The position numbers were made by a program, and so were the translations under genes. The notes beneath the pieces are model-generated. The model had not been told where the DNA came from, ran no database searches, and saw only the letters and a list, made by a program, of their open reading frames with translations. Of a stretch of 29,889 nucleotides of DNA, positions 27,979 to 29,889 are shown piece after piece; within the stretch, counting starts at the first letter, position 1; each line of letters opens with the position of its first letter. Source of the DNA: Candidatus Hydrogenedentota bacterium (lineage in GTDB: Bacteria; Hydrogenedentota; Hydrogenedentia; Hydrogenedentales; CAITNO01); contig SKQZ01000273.1 in assembly GCA_007118765.1 (NCBI GenBank), positions 1-29,889 of the forward strand, read 5' to 3'.

Positions 27979-29889
27979 ATGAACTACTATCGAATCACTG
28001 TGCTGCTGGTGTTTACATGGGCTGTTGCCGGGATGGTTGCAGCGGTAGAAACGGGACAGGCCGGTGAAGGAGATTCACATTATAAAACCTACTGTGAGGA
28101 CACGCGGATCACCTTTGTTTCTTGTGCAGACGAAATGCCGCCCATCGTCCAGGTTACGCCATTATATCGGAAGGACGGGATTTATGCCGAGGCTTTGGTG
28201 CCCGCTGAAGCCCCGAGCAAATGTGATGCCGTGTCGCTGGTGGGATGTCCATACCTGTTGGTTGATGCGTCTAGACGACGCGTTGAGCTACGCTTCACCC
28301 CTCCGCTGGGAATCCCCTGTATTCAGGTGCTTGATCCCGTTTATGGTGCACACGGCGTAGTCGGCCCCCTTTCCCCGGGCGAATGGCGGTTCCTGACGGT
28401 TCATGACGGCTCCAATCAGTTTCGTCCTGTTTTCGACATTAAAGTTACGCTCGAACCGGAACCCGACGAGGGCGAACCTGCCGAAGGGGAAGACGGACCG
28501 GAACCGGAAGAGGGTGAACCTGCCGAAGGGGAAGGCGAACCAGAACCCGAAGAGGGTGAGCCTGCCGAGGGCGAACCAGAACCCGAAGAGGGTGAGCCTG
28601 CCGAGGGCGAACCTGCCGAGGGTGAAGGCGAATTGGAGCCGGAGGAAGGCGAGGGCGAAGGCGAATTTTGCCCGGATAATCTTGTGCTGGACGCTAATTT
28701 TTCCGCCGCTCATTCGGAGCGGTACTGGGATTTCATGCCGCAGGCGGATGCGTTGCTGTGCGATGACGAGACATGTGACGGGTATGCGTATCTTGGCGAC
28801 CAGTGGGTGCGGTTTTATCCGCGCATGACGGCTGATGTCATTGGCGTTGGGCAATCCGTCGAAATCCCCGGCGCAGACCATGCGTGGTTGCTGTACCACT
28901 ATCGTGCAAGTGCCAAGGCCCATGGCTGGCTGTCGGTATCGGTAAACGGCGCGCTCGTGGATAGCGTTGAGATGCCGGAGGCGCATACCAACGACGAATG
29001 GGCAGTGCGGCGTGTGGACATTTCGGCGTATGCCGATGGCGACAGCCACGTGATTCGTATTGAGAATCCGTCGTTGGGCGGCGCTGTTGTGGATTTGGAT
29101 GCCATCTGCCTGCAGGTGGACGGGCTGCATGATGATGAAGCCCCTGACGAAGGGGAACCTGAAGAGGGCGAACCTGCCGAGGGTGAAGGCGAACCGGAAC
29201 CGGAAGAGGGCGAAGCTGCCGAGGGTGAAGGCGAACCTGCCGAGGGCGAATATGATGAGGGTGAAGGCGAACCGGAACCGTTCCCTCATGAGATATATTA
29301 CCAAGAGTTTTCTTGTGAAAGCGTCCCGCGTGATATACAGTTCCGCCAAGAGACGGCGGACGGTGGCGTGTATGTTCATTTTGAGGCCCCGCTTACGCTG
29401 GATCCGCTTCCCCATCCCCAGGGCAAAAATGCGTGCGAAGTAATGCGGCTGATTGGTGCGCCGTCGTTGACGGTGATACCGGAGGCGAAGCGTGTGGAGG
29501 TGCATTTTGGACCGCCCCAACCGAATATGCCGTGTCCGCTGCATATCGCGCCTGCATGTACCATGGTGGGTGTTGTGGCGTTGCCGCCGGGCGAATGGCA
29601 TTTTCGCACGATGCATGATGACGCGATTGCCGGTCGGCCGCGTTTCAGCGTAATGTACACGGTGGACGATGAAGAAGGCGAGCACCTTCCCGACGAAGAT
29701 ACGGACCCCGGAGAAGGCGAAGGCGAATCGGATACTGACACCGATGAAAACGGCGAAGACCCTGATGACGGCGATGCCACGCCCGACGACGATGACGCGG
29801 CTGATGATGATGATGCGGATGCTGGGGAACCGGACGGAGATGATGCAGACGGTGCGGATGATGTGTCGGAACACGAGGTGACCGTCCTC
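27979..29889 (+). CDS. Secreted acidic modular protein with Gly-Glu-Pro linkers, partial at the window edge
   Basis: The frame stays open from the ATG at 27979 to the end of the window (637 codons, no stop), so the C-terminus is missing. AGGAA lies 11 nt before the ATG. A signal peptide (about 1-22; VLLVFTWAVAGMVAAV) is followed by domain A (about 30-156), a linker of EPEEGEPAEGE-type repeats (157-229), domain B (230-383), a second such linker (384-434), domain C (435-563) and a very acidic Asp/Glu tail. Domains A and C are homologous: both contain a C-x(n)-RVE(L/V)-x-F-x-PP segment, then PC, then GVV-x-L-x-PGEW-x-F-x-T-x-HD. Domain B looks like a beta-sandwich. I do not recognise a function for A/C. 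Such linkers occur in surface or secreted proteins of Hydrogenedentota and Lentisphaerae, as far as I recall. Confidence 0.85.
   Translation, partial: MNYYRITVLLVFTWAVAGMVAAVETGQAGEGDSHYKTYCEDTRITFVSCADEMPPIVQVTPLYRKDGIYAEALVPAEAPSKCDAVSLVGCPYLLVDASRRRVELRFTPPLGIPCIQVLDPVYGAHGVVGPLSPGEWRFLTVHDGSNQFRPVFDIKVTLEPEPDEGEPAEGEDGPEPEEGEPAEGEGEPEPEEGEPAEGEPEPEEGEPAEGEPAEGEGELEPEEGEGEGEFCPDNLVLDANFSAAHSERYWDFMPQADALLCDDETCDGYAYLGDQWVRFYPRMTADVIGVGQSVEIPGADHAWLLYHYRASAKAHGWLSVSVNGALVDSVEMPEAHTNDEWAVRRVDISAYADGDSHVIRIENPSLGGAVVDLDAICLQVDGLHDDEAPDEGEPEEGEPAEGEGEPEPEEGEAAEGEGEPAEGEYDEGEGEPEPFPHEIYYQEFSCESVPRDIQFRQETADGGVYVHFEAPLTLDPLPHPQGKNACEVMRLIGAPSLTVIPEAKRVEVHFGPPQPNMPCPLHIAPACTMVGVVALPPGEWHFRTMHDDAIAGRPRFSVMYTVDDEEGEHLPDEDTDPGEGEGESDTDTDENGEDPDDGDATPDDDDAADDDDADAGEPDGDDADGADDVSEHEVTVL
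28455..28665 (+). repeat. Minisatellite coding for linker 1
   Basis: Imperfect tandem copies of short units such as GAGGGTGAGCCTGCCGAG and GAACCAGAACCCGAA, in multiples of three, encode Glu-Gly-Glu-Pro repeats. Such DNA is prone to slippage, so copy number probably varies between strains. A related block lies at 29148-29280. Confidence 0.75.
29148..29280 (+). repeat. Minisatellite coding for linker 2
   Basis: Tandem GAAGGCGAACCGGAACCG-like units encode a second Gly-Glu-Pro linker between domains B and C. It has the same composition as the block at 28455-28665, suggesting spread by internal duplication. Confidence 0.7.

Noticed and set aside
28288..29874. Minus-strand frame of 528 codons
   Set aside because: It is the reverse of the secreted protein. 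Its Arg/Phe-rich repeats are the mirror of the Glu-Gly-Pro minisatellites. The plus frame has a promoter, ribosome site, signal peptide and homologous domains.

Overview
The window looks like a chromosomal segment of a Gram-negative, environmental bacterium of the Planctomycetes/Lentisphaerae/Hydrogenedentota type. This placement is an inference. It rests on a secreted protein with Gly-Glu/Pro-Glu linkers, a Tat-exported sulfatase, a Tat-exported xylose-isomerase-like barrel protein, a sialidase, a D-aminoacylase-like amidohydrolase, a phage-shock operon with a sigma54-type promoter, and moderately high GC. There is no 16S gene or other decisive marker. I support 25 protein genes and one RNA gene (rnpB). 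No IS transposase, CRISPR array, tRNA or rRNA was seen.

Layout. 1-2400 (minus): an ion-transporter (ArsB/NhaD fold) gene behind a PTS EIIA-CBS protein gene. 2463-5001 (plus): RNase D with its promoter, then a membrane PAS protein built like a histidine kinase but with no phospho-acceptor His and no ATPase domain. 5028-7990 (minus): an HNH nuclease with a hairpin next to its start codon, an O6-alkylguanine-DNA alkyltransferase directly behind rnpB, and a pair of lipoprotein thiol-redox proteins. 8168-12606 (minus): a glycosyltransferase-methyltransferase fusion, a Tat sulfatase and a D-aminoacylase-like hydrolase. 12607-13105: a non-coding region with a 36-bp tandem repeat. 13106-18057 (minus): a DegT-type aminotransferase with a PaaK-like CoA ligase, and a thioredoxin-like protein translationally coupled to a quinone oxidoreductase. 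18304-21159 (minus): an apt / sialidase / TIM-barrel cluster. 21441-24728 (plus): a large hybrid sensor kinase with a periplasmic solute-binding domain. 24746-25729 (minus): an OleD-like short-chain reductase/epimerase. 25911-27568 (minus): a pspA-pspC-pspB-pspC operon behind a sigma54-like promoter. 27861-end (plus): a secreted, acidic, modular protein that runs off the window.

How the genes fit together. The sulfatase, sialidase, TIM-barrel protein and amidohydrolase suggest scavenging of decorated, possibly sulfated, amino-sugar-containing polymers. The psp operon, the TlpA-like proteins and two membrane sensors suggest envelope-stress and redox management. None of the operons spells out a complete classical pathway. 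The observations I consider most worth a second look are the pseudo-kinase, the HNH leader hairpin, the sigma54 promoter with a distal dyad at psp, the two repeat families, and the duplicated domain in the last protein.
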